Assembly (NCBI GenBank): GCA_036345935.2 | Contig: JADWOT020001210.1 | Span: 62,001-126,000, forward strand | Reading direction: 5' to 3' | From: Taenia hydatigena | Lineage: Eukaryota > Platyhelminthes > Cestoda > Cyclophyllidea > Taeniidae | DNA length: 64,000 nucleotides | Shown: in pieces, positions 1-12,500 of the stretch | Position numbering within the stretch: the first letter of the stretch is position 1 | Layout of the letters: each line of letters opens with the position of its first letter | Notes under the pieces: model-generated | The model's database searches: none | What the model saw: the letters and a program-made list of their open reading frames with translations, nothing else | What the model was told of the DNA's origin: nothing | Translations under genes and position numbers: made by a program

Positions 1-2494
1 ATGATGGCAGACGGTAGCGAGAAATACGGAGGCGGATAAAAATGTGTACATGAGCGCACCTTTTTGATGAGAAAGACTCGGTGAACACAGATCTCTTAAA
101 CACGGATCTTGAATTGAGAGATTTGTGATTTTCCTTGATCTTCACTTTCCTCCCAATGTGCCATAAATGCAGGCAAGATGTGCCCCCGCATATTTTATCT
201 TTTTCTTTCAAAAAAATGACACTAAAATAAGAAATAACTATCGAATCTTATGCACTTGGAACTGTTTCATTTGTAATAAAGTCATTTTGTCGAGCATATG
301 ACCGAAAGAGGTCACCTTCGCCTAGGATAATATTTCGAGTTGTGAACGTAATGTGCAGAAATTGACTCGAATTAGGCAATAGATAAGCGGTTTGTACTAA
401 CAGTTGATTGCGTATTTGGCCAGTGATCAAAAGTTAGTAACATTGATGAGGAGGAAGTAAGTAAATAAAGTGTGCCATTTTAGATTGCTAGGTGACTACG
501 CATGATGAAATTACATGTCCAAATAACCCAATTGTACATGATATTTTGAAATTACGGACAGGCACAGCATACAGAAGGCATCCTGTTTAACTAGTTTTCA
601 GGCGAATGCGAATTCGCCTCCATATTTGCGCATTTTTAATGGACATTTTAAAGCTATTCATGCTGCAGTCGCTTTTATAAATGAGGCCATGCAAAACCTG
701 TACTGTTGAAATTTGTCATATGTTGGACGCCAAAGTCTACTACCAAATGGGAAATAGCTTTTTAATTTTTGCACCAAATGCTAATTTCAGCGTTGCCCTA
801 ATACATTAACTAAAATTCGATGCGAACAATTCTCTTTAATTTGACACTAAAAAGAGCATTGAAGAGCACCTCATCTGCTTCCCTGCTGGCACAACGACTC
901 ATTGTAATGTTCAACATCACCCTGACACCCTGTGTCACCACAATTTGGCCAAACTTGTTTATCTGCTGCAGACAAGCTTGCAAATTCTCTCAAGAGCCAC
1001 AATTTATTAAAACAAATAGTATTTCATCGTAGCACTGAGAAAATGAGGGAAGTGTTGCAATAAAGAGTAAAAACTATAATTATTAAACCAGTCAATCATC
1101 AAGCGGTATCTTTTGCAGTGCTAATAGTTAGGTTATTTAGGTACTAGGCCTTGCATAGGTGGCTGTGAAGATTGAGTTGACAAATTAACAAAAGAGAGCT
1201 GCCTACCATGGAATTGAAGAGAAAACAAGCTGCATGCGAAATGGGTGCTGAAATATGTAGGCAGCAGTTTAAAGTATAAGGTCAGGAGAAGGTATAATAA
1301 GTATAGCCAAACAGACGCTGGCGGTGTCAATATCCTTAAGCTAAAAAAATTTGTAAAAGGCCTTATTTTGGCGCTTCTTTTTGCAATATTATCAGTTTGA
1401 ATGTTTTCATATTCGAGGTTTAACATGCATTCTTTGATCTAATTTAATGCAATATTAACAGGGCCTACATCTCGTTTCAAACAAACGCAGTAAACTATTT
1501 TAGTGAGTTTTTCCGATCGGTTTACTCCGCATAATGTCACACATCGGGATCTTATCAAATCGCGACATTCAGCGTGATTGCGAAAGCAGGCTCCATACTT
1601 GGCTGTGAAAAATGGGCATCGAATCATTTGCAACCGAATACCCAAATTAATAGTTTCAAATTGGTTCGCATTTACTTTGCCGTAGCTTTTAAGCGGGATG
1701 TATGAAGGGCATTTTTGAAGTAGAGGCACGTGAGATCTAGCCTTTATTTACGCAAACCATCATCTTGTTTGATTATTTCTGTGTAATGGGCCAGTGCTTT
1801 TGCTCTCATATTTTGTCACGAAAACATAAAGCTTGCAGATACCGATTAATTACTCAAGAGAGCCATTCTACGATCCGCAATTAATAGGAGCACCTGCCAA
1901 TCAATCAAGATTGCAGCAATACAGCTCATTCGCATTAAAAAGTTAGTTTCTTCCCCTCCTCATGGTAGAGGTGAAAAGCATTCTACCTTCAAAGATAAAT
2001 AAGTATGATAAAGAGGGGGAGAGGGGGATGGAGGAGACCGGCTGCATGACTATATATGCCATTGGCCGAGATTTTCAAGAATGCTTTCATAATAGCAATT
2101 ATTAATAATAGCTAAACATTTTACAATGTTACCAAGCTTAGATTTGGCTTTGGATTACATGTCAAATGTGAATTCTGCATTCGCAATTTGGTGATTTTAA
2201 GAAACGTAAGAGTTCATGCCGAAATTCGACGGACAGCAAAAGTCGAAGTTACGGCCAATTCGACTGCAACGAGGGTGATCAGGTTTTGGAAGAGAGAAAA
2301 GGTTAGTTATTAGTCAAAAAGTGACATTTTTGACAGTCAAAGACCAGCTAATAAGATATCAAAAAAGGTACATACAAAATGATGCATGCAGATCAACAAA
2401 GAAATTTGCATAAAAACAGGGCAACGCTTGCGCAGAAAATATGGGTAAACAATGATGAACTGAATGCTATACCATAAGTTATATACAAATTGGC
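1..2494. other. No gene recognised
   Basis: I read both strands and see only short chance ORFs (the longest are 97 codons or less), with no recognisable domain, RNA gene or strong repeat. A pyrimidine/purine-rich patch (2012-2040) is the only compositional feature. Confidence 0.6.
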
Positions 2495-2606
2495 TTCTGA
2501 CTGCAGCTGAAGAGGCCAGAGCAAAGAAATTGTCGTTGGTGTAGCATCAATTCGTGCCATGTGACTGCAGCTGAAGTGGCGCGAGCGCAGAATTTTGCGT
2601 TGATTT
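2495..2606 (+). repeat. 64-bp tandem repeat, locus 1
   Basis: The motif GACTGCAGCTGAAG occurs at 2499 and again at 2563, a spacing of 64 bases, with related sequence between (CAAAGAAATTGTCGTTGGTG, then GTGCCATGTGACTGCAG). The same unit, diverged, recurs at 3301-3420 and 22183-22376. Read on the minus strand, the units give a similar peptide at each locus (short motifs such as SSHM and TTNS). That could reflect coding origin, or simply the fact that 64-bp units share sequence. Confidence 0.72.
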
Positions 2607-3300
2607 GGAAACGCATTTGTGGCCATGTAAGCCGTCGTTTTAAGAAATTTATTAACAATGTACAAGATAATAGAAAGAACTACGATGTTTTGGCGGAAAG
2701 CGGGGATGTGATATGCTAAATGAAATTTAACTCGCAGGATGGGGTTGCAGCTATTTCAAATGAAAACAGCAGGATGCTGGGTTGCAGCTTTAAGTCTTTA
2801 TGCATGTTCCTGTGACAATCATTAGTTAAATGACAGCCATTACGTTGAGAGCACACTGAAAGAAAGCCTTACAATATCAAGATTTATTGTTGCTAATGGT
2901 GTAGAAAAGAAGTGGATCATTCTAGACCATTGCATCTTTGTCTGAACTTTTCATGCATAGGCAAGAAATCAGAATAAATAGAGTTCAATAACGCAAATGT
3001 CCATGAATGACTTTTATGCGTGAGCACATTAGCGACGTTGGCCTTCTCAGATAATTCTCTTATTCTGACAATAAATAAACTAATAATGTTGCGTATATCT
3101 GCTAAAGGTACTTTTGATTGAAAAGATCCAAGTTTAAAATGCTTTACAGGAAAACTAGGTTTCCAACCACTAAGCGGTTGATCAGCGGGGTCTGCCAAAT
3201 GAATCACATTAGCTAATTCGCAAAACCAATGAGGAGTCAAAAGAAGAATTTGATTTTTATCACTTGACCACAGATGAAATAGCACGAAATACGGATTTGG

Positions 3301-3420
3301 CTGCAGAATACCGATTTTTGTCATGTGACTACTGCTGAAGTGCTGAGAGGAGAGGAATCGTCTATCTTGAAAACACTGTCTTTGCGTGACTGCGCAGAAG
3401 TAGAGGGAGCAGAGTTTGGC
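3301..3420 (+). repeat. 64-bp tandem repeat, locus 2
   Basis: Two diverged units are marked by GTGACT followed by a GC(A/T)GAAGT-like segment at 3325 and 3386 (spacing 61). The first unit shows the order ATTTTTGTCATGTGACT then CTGCTGAAG, matching loci 1 and 3. This stretch also forms the first part of a 170-codon minus-strand ORF (2917-3429), so that ORF's N-terminal third is repeat-derived. Confidence 0.6.
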
Positions 3421-6400
3421 CATAATCAAAGAAAGGCAGCGACCAAGCCAGCGTCAGTCCAGTAATCAATCTTGCCAAAATGTCATTTTCGGCTAAACAT
3501 TCCCATCAAAATGGTGATTTGGCAAGAGGGAAGGGATGGCGCGATGTTGCGTTGATATTAGGTCCCTTTCACCTAACGATCCAAACATACGAAACGTCAG
3601 TATTGCTAAACTAGGCTCTTGCAGGATGGTATACATTGTGCTCAGTCCTTAAGAAGAGCAAAAATGTAAGTACTTTGTTCCTTTACAGGCTATGACGCTG
3701 GTCTTGATTAGCAAAATCTGAAGGCGTTATATAGAAAATGATGTGTTTAAACGCTTTTTATTTAAGTGTGGAAGTGTCTGAGACATGGAACTTCAACATT
3801 CAAAGGACAGTCTATGTGCATCCTGTGGGTTGGTAGCTACGTATGGAGGTTCCTTGCAGATAAGCTGCGCTGATGTGTCGAGTCTGGGACTGGCGGCTGC
3901 TTAAAAGAATCCGGCAGGTTAAAATTACACCTAGTGATGACCGACTTGTTAAATAACGACTTGCAATTCTTTCGTCTACGAAAGCTCTGTAATGCGGTGC
4001 AGATTTGACACATTATCCTGACGTCAGCAAGTCTGTAAACAATCTTTAGCGTTTAATTTGACGCTCCCTCTTTTCATTTTCCAAAACTATTCTATGCATC
4101 CAGAAGTGAGGGAATCCTTGTCCCAAGTTAGAGATTGGGAACCAATGCTGGGAGTATCCTAGCTACCCAAAACAACCCTAGACTATTAGCCGCGATGAGA
4201 CCTACTACATTAACCACATCCTTTCTAAATTTCTTAAAGTTTCAATTCTCATCACTGGTATTTACTGTTTTACGTCGCATCCATACCCAAATCATCGATT
4301 CAATTATGACCTTAGGAAGGACTTCTGCCTGCATCTCAACTGTTGTTTGATTGCGTTGACCTATTTACTAAAAGCACAAAATGCCGCTTCAGCGAGAGCT
4401 TAACTACCAAGCAACTAACACTGAGTGCGCCAATGCTGCTACAATGCTGCTACAACGCTCGAATAATACGATCACGTAATAGAACTAGAATGAAGGAATA
4501 CAATTATTTGTAGTTAATCCAATGCGCTTGGAAGCATTAAAAACTGCATCGAAACTCTCCTTAGTCATTAGGAATTCCGTTAATTAGAAGGAGCTACGAA
4601 GTATGATTCAATCGCCAGCTGTCTTGGATGTCACATAGGTAAGTTGTCTGAAATCGAGGTCTTAGACACACGATGTTCGAAAGTGCACGATAAAGTGAAG
4701 GAAAACATTAGTGTTCTTCTAATTAATCTTAATGGCTCACTAAGCTGAATACAAGATGATTTGATAAATCTGGGCAGGGTTAGGATCCTACTTATTGGTT
4801 TTAAAACATGCTGTAGATCATTCTAAGATTTGGGATATTAAATCCCACACAGAATGAAACCCATTGAGTATGTTTTTAATTAGGCTAGGAAGTAAGTCGT
4901 GATGACTAAAACTAAGCATTAATCGATGTGGCTGCGGCATGAATGGACATTCGCGTTGATGGTGTCCCGCCAAATACGACCATTGAGCTGCTTTGGTGGT
5001 GAAATAAGGCTAGTCACGATGACATCGTGAAGTAGTGTGATGCAACTGGTCTTATTAACTCAAACATGGAGATAGCCCAGTAGTAGTTAATAACGTATTA
5101 ACGGCTCCGACGTGGCTGACCTCATGATGCCATGTTAGGCATTCGATGCTTCGAAACAGACCACAGCCTTCTTTGTCGCACCAGCCTTTATCTGCTCAAA
5201 CTGGACCTACTTGGAATGCAGTGGAACTCTGTAAGAAGAAAACGTGTGCTAAAAAGCAGGTGTGGGGAAAATGTAGCGTTATATTTTCAATGGCGCATAT
5301 AGCTACAGTCGGTGACGGATGGCAAGCCTTCGTTTTGCTTCCATTTTGAGTAGATTATTTGTGATCTTAATAAAACTGTCAATTTCAAAATAGAAAAATG
5401 GGTTCTGAAAAGTAAACAGATTAAAAAACCTGTATAAAATGGAGGAATCCTAAATTGTAAATTGGCACTTCAAGCAGTCTAAGGAATTCCGTGCACTACG
5501 CACAGTGATGAATTTGTTGTACTCCTGGTTCCTACTTCTGAACTGTTCATTGTGTCAGGTAAGAGATATGCGAGACATGAAATTGAAGCCCTCGGTGCCA
5601 CCTACGGGATCCTACAACTCTCAGACTAAACACTTGTAAGTCGAGTATATCTCAAGTAATAAGGTAGCGCGAAATTGTTACTATGTGGCTGAATTTATAC
5701 TTCTGCAGTTATTTAAAATGCCCTGAAGGACGGTAGTCTGCTTATTAAAGAAAACACATCAAGCCTGCATTCGAAGTGCATGAAGTGAAATGCATTTTTA
5801 AACTTATTTTGGGGAGAATGCAATGAGCCTAGTTCAGTCTAAGTGCGCTCATAATTAATTGACTGAATGTCAAATTTAAAGCGACGTTTAATAGTAGGGG
5901 TTAAAACAGGCCCTCCACTTCCGTAGGTACTCAGAGGGATGGTGACCTGGCGGAATACGCAAAGTGTAATCAGGTTGCATCGCAAATAGACTTTTTTGGA
6001 CTCTTGACAACTTTAATCAGCACAGATGCGACAATTTTAGTGCCTCCATGTACACAAAACACAAAAAAGTGCACATCCTAGATTTTCGGTTAGCTGCTTT
6101 ACACATTTAGGTGCTAGTGAACATGTTTATAAGATGAGGACAAAATTTTACAAGCAAACCGCCAAATTCTTCGACGCCGCAACGCATCTAAGATAATTAA
6201 TCACATCACTTAGGACCATTTGGCTAAACAAATAAGATTCTACCCGGTAGTAAGTTAAAAGTTGGCAATAACCCAGGCACAGCTAATTTCGTGTTGTCCT
6301 GCCCCATGCACGAGTCGAGGACACATCACGATCGTGGGGTCAAAAATGAGGCCCAACATCCCCTCGGTCAAGAACTTCTCTCCGCCATGGCCATTCCCGT

Positions 6401-9400
6401 CGGCATATCTCAAAATTCGTGCAGTTATGTAACTGTTTGCACTGTACTCAGTAGTTAAGAGTAGCATTGAAAAGAGAGGTATCGTGTTTTTTATAATGCA
6501 ACTGGTTTTGTTTCAGAAGGCATGATAAGCCTTTCAGTGGCTCCTGGTTTAATTCATTAACTTGCAATTTGGTGAATACCAGCCATTGTTAAAATGGGAG
6601 ATCAAGGCCAAAATTTGTTTTCATGCTATGTAAAAAGATAATTTACACAAGACGGAAGAAAGGATTATTTGTTTTAATCCTATAAATGAACCAAGAAAAC
6701 AGCATGCACAGGGTACTGCGATCATACAGACATAACCTTAATTCATAATGTCGGACGGTTCATTGTATTCTCATTAAATAAATATCCAAGATAATATGGA
6801 AGCTAGATGGAACCGCTTAGAGTACTGTGGCACCTAAATTGAATAGCTCGATGCGAAGGTACAAGTACCGACAATAGTGGGAATAAAGCTTCTTGCCTGT
6901 CCGCCCACAAAACAATGTTTCTTAAATTAATTTTCAGCATATTTCTCGATCTCAGATCAAAGCAAAACAGGTCGGATTAAGGCTAATAAGTTATTATCAA
7001 AGGAGATCGCTTTAAATTCTATTGTAAGTGGCCTAATTTTAATGGATTTATCTGCCCTGGAATACGTGGGGACAATTTTTTCGGTAAGAAAAACCCAGAA
7101 TAGTTCAATTATAACTCCGTGCTACTTTTCATCCGTTGGGATCTGGCGTTGATCAAAATATTTTTTTCTGTATTTTCTCGAGTTAAAATTATAATTTAGA
7201 TCCAGTCGACATTTGCAGACTCCCATTTGACAAACAAATCAGAAAATAACGCTGTTATGATGACGCAGCTTTCTTGATCGGTTTTGCCACCCGCCATGTA
7301 TGGTAAATATTTTAAAAGGTCTCTTGATCAGTGCACCAACTTTTGCTTAACTTCTCAGTAACCAGACATTCACGAGGTAAGCGATTTAACTCAAGACGTG
7401 TGACCGTTATTTGGGAAGAAACTGAATTTCATGCAAGAATTAGATCTCCTTTGCATTGAAAAGGGAGGCTTGCATGTTAATGAGGTCGGATTAAGATGAA
7501 CACCTTTGATGCAATCATTACATGGGGCATTCATATCCAGCTTACTTTTACAAGAACAAAGACGACCAGGATGACTAGAACACCGCAGAGTCTTGCGTTT
7601 GTAGTTGCGAAGTTGGCAAATATGGGAGGTGCCAGTATCGTTAGGTAGAATTAAATTAATGGCGACTGGTGTTTCTTATGCTTCATAGCACTAATTTACG
7701 CGAGATATGCGGCAGACTCGATGGTTGCGGCAGTGCTTCCTCACGATGCTGCATAAAATGGACGTGCTAATGGAGATATCGTTTGATGCGACTACGTGAC
7801 GCACAATGAATATGAATGCAGCAAACACTGCATTGGATTCATAGTAATAAAATGAACAAATGCTTACGCTTTCATGCAGAAAGCGCTACGATGAAATTAG
7901 GCATTGGTCTATGCAGAAATGTAGAAGCACAGGCTTACCATAGGTTTTTTTGCAATAGTCTTAGTGCAACTAAAAATGGACATTGTGAACAATGTGAATG
8001 CCGATGGCCTTTTTGACAGCAAGGCAAAGAAGTCTCATAGAAGTAGGCATGACATATGGAGACGACTTCTGATTGCCATAGTCGCCAGACTAGCGTAACA
8101 TCTACGCCGGAATCATAAACAACACAGATTTTGTGACATCATGAGACTTTGAAAAAAGAGAATGCTGGCTTTTGAAGTCACAACAATTTTGCCCTAATGA
8201 GTTTGTCTTTCTGGTCAATGCGACATCTCTACTATCAGGTTATTAGGGATGTATTACTTGTTGCACCTGCCTGAATGGTCAACGTTATGTAAAGGAGCAG
8301 GTGACGTGGTGTATTTGGAATATGCTTGACCTGACGAGGGCGACAGCAATTGTGTTCTTCGGAAAAATCGCAAGTTATGAAAATGAGTGAGGAGCTTGCA
8401 TTGCTTTAGCTGGTTACAGAAGTCTTGCAGCGCATGAGCGCATTCATAATTTATAATCTTTCTGAATTTCGCCGTCAAATGCATTCATTTATTAACTCTT
8501 TTAGCCAAACGGTTGACTCATCTGTAAAGAAACCGTTTTAGTGTTCTCTGTCAGTGCGCAATAATAACATACAGCGCACCAATATTACAAAGAACACCCT
8601 CATCTCCTTATCTATTCTTATTACTAACCAACCAGCAGCGGCTCAACAGATCGTAAGAATGAGACGTTGCCCTAACGTAGGCAAAAATCGTATATTGTGC
8701 AAATTCTCTCTTCTATTCTGAGTTTTAAGTAGCTCTAAAGCAGATGCTTTGAATAACCTCTAAGAAAGGCGAAAAAAGGGCATCTTTAAGTTTTGCTTCT
8801 TAGCCAAGATGCTGTGTTAAGTTTCGAAGCACATAAGCGTACAGGAGTCAATGTTTTATGGCAGCTGAGATAAAGTGTCTTTACATTAATGCATAAAAAA
8901 TAGAACACATCTCTCGGTCGGGATCAATCAACTTAGTGGGCATCGCAATTCGCTGCCAGTTGGAAGGGGTGGTAAGTCGACTACTGGTCGCAAAAATAGC
9001 AATTCATGAATTTATTTTCAAGAGCAGCAACTTTACACTTGCAATAACTTTCAAGTTAATGCCACTGCTCTAGCGCATGCATGAAATGGCTGAGATCTCT
9101 GCCTTCCAGATACGCGCACAAATAAATATGTTTCTCTACTACTGCTGTCCAGTGATAATGGAAGAAACTTTGGACTTAACCACCCTAATAACCAGCTTTG
9201 AAGCTCTTTACGAGTGCCTGACCGTTGTTCCTAACATTCGGATGGTCGGTACCCATCTTTGAAATGAAATCTTGGGAGGAGTTATGTCCGGGATAGTAGA
9301 TGAATAATGGCAGCTAACCCTCACCTAGAGCCTAACCCGAATTTGTACTCGCGAACTCTTGCATCCAAAGTAAAGCAACACTTTTTAAGCTGTTATGCCT

Positions 9401-9472
9401 GTGATTGTATTTAATTGACCAGTGACTGTAAAGTTACAAATACATAATTCATCTTTTTCAAACAAAGACTGA
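3421..9472. other. No gene recognised; minor local repeats
   Basis: About 6 kb with only short chance ORFs. A small imperfect direct repeat of a GCTGCTACAA unit lies at about 4433-4455. No domain, RNA gene or large repeat was recognised on either strand. Confidence 0.55.
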
Positions 9473-9543
9473 GTTCTGGTGGCATAATAAATAGAGCATC
9501 GACTTCTGGAGCCGAAGATTGCGAGTTCGAGTTTCGTTGGGGA
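9473..9543 (+). pseudogene. tRNA-Arg-like relic (SINE head or tRNA pseudogene)
   Basis: The order of elements fits a tRNA. There is an A-box-like TGGCATAATAAATAGAGCATC, shifted from the canonical TGGCGCAATGGATAGCGCATC. A CTTCTGG segment flanked by imperfect arms follows in the anticodon position, then a B-box TGCGAGTTCGAGTTTCG. The whole most resembles tRNA-Arg(TCT) as remembered from animals. The D-arm and anticodon stem are damaged, so an active tRNA is unlikely. It may be the head of a tRNA-derived SINE, but no SINE body was recognised. Confidence 0.5.
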
Positions 9544-12500
9544 TAAGTATCTTTAGGCGTAGTCCTCTAAATCGCTTTGAATATCAGCTATTCGCGTAAT
9601 TTAGATTTAGGAGCCTATGGGAGATGTCAGCTTCTTTATGGTTTTGCTTAAAAAAACGTTACATACAAACAGGTGCACATATGCTGCTTAAATCCACTAA
9701 CGATTGCAAGCTTCAATCCTCGGCCTTATGACCACCAAAATTGTAAAAACTGTAAACTGTAAAAACTGCAAAAACTTTAGTTAATTAGAAATAACAAACC
9801 AACAGCCATCAATTTTTTTACAATGTGGCAAATTGTGGTCTCATGCTCATGCAAAAGCAGCACATTACCTAATCATCATCCAAAATGATCTTTTTTAACC
9901 AATACTCGATGTCATTCCCTAATGTGCAACAGAAGATGTGGTCAAATTGCTACTCATGCCAAGACTTAATCTCCGAAGAAAATGCCGGAAAATTTTATTA
10001 TCGACTTGCCTATGCGTATAAGTGTTTTCCGCTTTCCTTATTTGGATTATGTGGCGCAAGGGGAACCAACATTTGTCTCTGTCACTTGTCTTCCAAATCA
10101 TTGCATGCTCAAATAAAAGCATGCCGGGACGCCAAAAGTAATCTCACTTTAATGACAAAGTCTCAGCTATAAATGTCATCGCCTTCCCTAGACATAGTTC
10201 CTACTAAGTCAAGTTTGGCAAGACCTAGTATGGATGGCAGCACCGACATTAACAGCTTTCCTTATCGCTTGGAATTACGCATCCTGTGCACCTAAAATGA
10301 TTGGAAAAACTATCCGTTATCTGGTTTGGAAAGGGTGATGAGCCCTGAGGTCGCAGGATGTCTAGGATCCTCTGCTAAAAGTTAGTCATCCCTACCAAGG
10401 CTTCATCTCAAAATTGGCTACAAATGAGATGAAGTGCCCACATTACTCATTTCTTCATTTATAGTACTTTAATTATCCTAGTAGTAAAGTGGTAGAAGAA
10501 GATGAAATAATTCAATTGCCATATATCTGGACCTAAAAAGCATCACCGTCATGATTTCCGCTACAAATACAAGGCCTACACTCTTGGCAACCGGTTCAGT
10601 TATGGTCAACATCGTCGCCAATAGTGTTATTACCGTTTCCTCAAGCAGCTAGGCGCTCATACACTCCTCTTAGTGAGTCTACTTTGGCTGAGATTTTCGT
10701 TCGGCTTTCTGCGGATTAGTAGAAATGCATTTCCTCTCATGGTTCATGGAACAGTAATGTCGCAACCCTTAGGCAAATTTAGTGAAACCTACTACCGGCC
10801 CTTCTTATTCGTCTTTTTTGGGGTTCCGTCGATGTATTCTATTAAGAGGTACTTAACGATCAGAATGATAGGAGAATCAGACGCAAAACTTCGTATTCAG
10901 AAGCTAGAGCGTTGGTCTTGTTGAGAACAGGCTTTAGAATAGCCGATCAAGTAAATTCAGTGAAGCTGCTGCCATGAATGGATTACAAAGTAAGTTGTCT
11001 TTCTGTTGGTTAAAATACCGAAGTAAAAATAGGAAAAAGAAAGATATTTTTCACAATGCGGGCAGGTTGCCCATTAACTCGTACACAGAAGGAGGATGTA
11101 AAACTTGAAAACCACTTCAAACCTCCACTGGTTTCTTCCGTCACAGGTTGATTCTCCTAGACAATCAGTGTGACGTCGTGGAGCCTCCACTGCGGGTTAC
11201 GCCGCAGTATCTCCGTGCATGGCACTCTTGACAGATTGTCAACTCTTAATGGTTACAGACAATAATGCGTTTCCCACATTAAATTTTATATGCCGTTTAA
11301 AAGTATGCAATGCATAAATTTAAAAAAAAAACATTTTTTATAATCAGAGGTGAGGACACGGTGGTTCTTTATCCAAATACATTCCAAATTATGCGCAGAC
11401 TTGAAAACGCCAAAATCACGCTTAAATTTATATCGAATCGCTCCGTCTATACCAAAAAAAAATTTAGCTAGCTCTTTAAAAACTACTATATATGCCATGC
11501 TTAAAAGTTAGCCATTCCAGATTGAACAAACTTATTAAAATGAAAATGCGACAGAAATGCTAAACTGATCGAGATCTCCAATTTTAAGCATTGTTTATTG
11601 TGAACCTTGAGTGAGTTGCATGCTATTCTTACTAGTCTGTATATGTCTTAGCCCCAAAGACGATGGAGTGAACGAATCCAGTCGCAAAGGACATCCGTCA
11701 TGAAATCCATTGCTAGTTAATAAGCCTTGGCATGACTAAAGGACACCTGCCATTGATGAGCGCTCTTGCATCTAACCTGTTCATTTCTGACGCGGGTATG
11801 ACATGCAACAACTATTTCTCAATTATCAGTTGCATTCAAACAACCATAAGTATTGCACATTAATCGCGCCTTCTCAAAGGTAATGTCTGCATGCGCCATT
11901 CCCCATGTTATTATTACTTGCAGTATGATTTGGACTTTGTCTTTGCATCTGACTAGAGTTGTGCGCTGAACGGTGACTTTTGGTGAGGAGTTATGCATTG
12001 CAGGAGTGGTTTATTTTATTGCACGAAGGTTTGGGAATAACTTGTTGAGCCCCACTAGGTCTCAATGCTGATACATGTTGTTCTTACAGAGTTTGTTGCA
12101 ATATCTTCTCTGCCCGGGAGATTGTAGCCCTATGTACGAGATGACATTGTCCAGAACATGTAAAATTCCCTTAGCGGTGCGTTTCTAGTAAAACCGTTTT
12201 GCAGTCCTTGATTTTTACCATTTGCACCCATCGGCTGTCTATTATCTTACAAGTGTAGGTGATGGACAAGAGTTAAAAACGCTTTGACATCTTAACTTAT
12301 TTGCACTTTTGAGCAATGTTGCACGTATCCCGCATCTCTTGGGACCAATATTATTAAAGTAATTAGGAATAGGCAAAAAATCATTCCCGGGTCCTACGAT
12401 TTCTAAAAGCGTCTGTTATACTGGTTGAATTTTAAATTTTGGTGCTACGAGGTGACTTTATTGAATCGTTACCGAGACTTCCGCTTAACCTATATTTGTA

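Noticed and set aside
2917..3429. 170-codon minus-strand ORF, one of the longest in the window
   Set aside because: Its first 40 or so codons are made of the 64-bp repeat, it has no recognisable domain, and no splice or transcript evidence supports it.
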